From: Streptomyces sp. HUAS YS2
Lineage (GTDB): Bacteria > Actinomycetota > Actinomycetes > Streptomycetales > Streptomycetaceae
DNA length: 64,000 bases
Assembly (NCBI RefSeq): GCF_033343995.1
Contig: NZ_CP137573.1
Coordinates: 2,198,501 to 2,262,500 of the forward strand
Direction: 5' to 3'
In this document: positions 60,527 through 64,000 of the stretch, piece after piece
Layout: each line of letters opens with the position of its first letter
Numbering within the stretch: the first letter of the stretch is position 1
Notes under the pieces: generated by a model
What the model saw: only the letters and a program-made list of their open reading frames with translations
The model's database searches: none
Told to the model about the DNA's origin: nothing
Made by a program: the position numbers and the translations under genes

Positions 60527-60599
60527 AGCCCTTTAACGGAATCGAACCGTTGACCTTCTCCTTACCATGGAGACGCTCTACCGACTGAGCTAAAAGGGC
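60527..60599 (-). tRNA. tRNA-Thr (anticodon GGT)
   Basis: A 73-nt cloverleaf on the minus strand. Acceptor GCCCTTT pairs with AAAGGGC, the D arm GCTC-GAGC, the anticodon stem TCTCC-GGAGA encloses loop ATGGTAA with anticodon GGT at 60564-60566, and the T arm is AACGG-TTCGATT-CCGTT. The discriminator base is T; no CCA is encoded, so it must be added. The gene begins only 4 nt after the 5S rRNA 3' end, so it is transcribed with the rRNA operon. Confidence 0.95.
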
Positions 60600-60603
60600 G
60601 GGT

Positions 60604-60723
60604 TGTTCGGCGGCGTCCTACTCTCCCACAGGGTCCCCCCTGCAGTACCATCGGCGCTGAAAGGCTTAGCTTCCGGGTTCGGAATGTAACCGGGCGTTTC
60701 CCTAACGCTATGACCACCGAAAC
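60604..60723 (-). rRNA. rrf: 5S ribosomal RNA
   Basis: A 120-nt minus-strand 5S sequence from GTTTCGGTGGTCATAGCG to GACGCCGCCGAACA, with the terminal helix closed. It is followed 4 nt later by tRNA-Thr. Confidence 0.95.
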
Positions 60724-60773
60724 ACTATGAAGTTGAACTCAACCGGCAAAGGGAGTTCGTTACTTCAGAACTA

Positions 60774-60791
60774 ACACAGTGGACGCGAGCA
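60774..60791. repeat. right arm of the 23S processing stem
   Basis: ACACAGTGGACGCGAGCA here is the exact inverted complement of 63915-63932. The two arms flank 23S rRNA and would pair in the pre-rRNA to form the RNase III cleavage stem. Confidence 0.85.
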
Positions 60792-60792
60792 A

Positions 60793-63912
<3,120 letters not shown>

Positions 63913-64000
63913 GATGCTCGCGTCCACTGTGTAGTTCTCAAGCAACGACCAGCCACCCATCACCCTGCTGCAAGCAGCAAGTTCACTGGGGCCGGCATCG
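63913..64000 (-). other. 16S-23S internal transcribed spacer (partial)
   Basis: The visible 88 bases upstream of 23S hold the left processing arm (63915-63932) and TTGAGAACT (63934-63942, minus strand), a conserved element of actinobacterial rRNA spacers related to antitermination. No tRNA is seen in this part. The 16S gene lies beyond the window. Confidence 0.7.

Overview
This window is a segment of a Streptomyces chromosome. The DNA is very GC-rich with strong third-position GC bias, proteins are Ala/Gly/Arg-rich, GTG starts are common, and the rRNA and 5S sequences are of streptomycete type. Gene order follows the conserved core region known from S. coelicolor around recA, from memory roughly SCO5745 to SCO5799 and running backwards here. 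Nothing looks like a phage, insertion sequence or CRISPR array. The visible variation is mostly lineage-specific insertions between housekeeping blocks.

Layout. (1) 1-3.2 kb: the 5' end of a class III aminotransferase, probably the first gene of an NRPS-independent siderophore cluster, then two tandem paralogous secreted trypsin-like lipoproteins. (2) 3.2-13.9 kb, mostly minus strand: miaB, an extradiol-dioxygenase-like protein, miaA, a membrane protein, dapF, rshA (RelA/SpoT family), an M1 metallopeptidase and hflX. A small MT0933-type protein lies on the opposite strand. (3) 14-21 kb: glutamate sensing and uptake, with a membrane-anchored TAXI binding protein, the GluK/GluR two-component system and the gluABCD ABC transporter. 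(4) 21-24 kb: an FAD monooxygenase, then a cysteine-containing leader ORF ahead of a cysteine dioxygenase-rhodanese pair. (5) 24-34 kb: recX-recA with two stress promoters; a probable insertion carrying a mosaic secreted protein, a NarL-type two-component system and a compact cytochrome bd-like oxidase; then an AI-2E-type permease and a DUF3046 gene. (6) 34-43.5 kb: a toroid-fold hypothetical, azlCD with an AraC regulator, Lhr helicase with an Nei-type glycosylase, an SDR and a small membrane protein. (7) 43.7-51 kb, minus strand: ftsK/spoIIIE, rodZ-like, rimO, pgsA, cinA and clgR. (8) 51-60.4 kb: the osmotic-stress signalling genes osaB, osaA (a giant hybrid kinase with about 12 HAMP units) and the divergent osaC. 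(9) 60.5-64 kb, minus strand: the 3' part of an rRNA operon (23S, 5S) with a tRNA-Thr only 4 nt beyond 5S.

Themes. Several stress circuits are clustered: DNA damage (recA with LexA and PafBC-type promoter elements, recX, Lhr/Nei), proteolysis control (ClgR), alarmone metabolism (RshA), ribosome rescue (HflX) and osmoadaptation (OsaABC). GluRK-GluABCD forms a self-contained nutrient sensing and uptake module, and the TAXI protein convergent with gluK is a candidate third component. The least standard items are the short bd-like oxidase lacking most of the Q-loop, the cysteine leader ORF, the leaderless SDR promoter with an embedded palindrome, and the 92-residue HAMP array of OsaA.

All family assignments come from reading motifs and recalled gene order. 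No database search was run.
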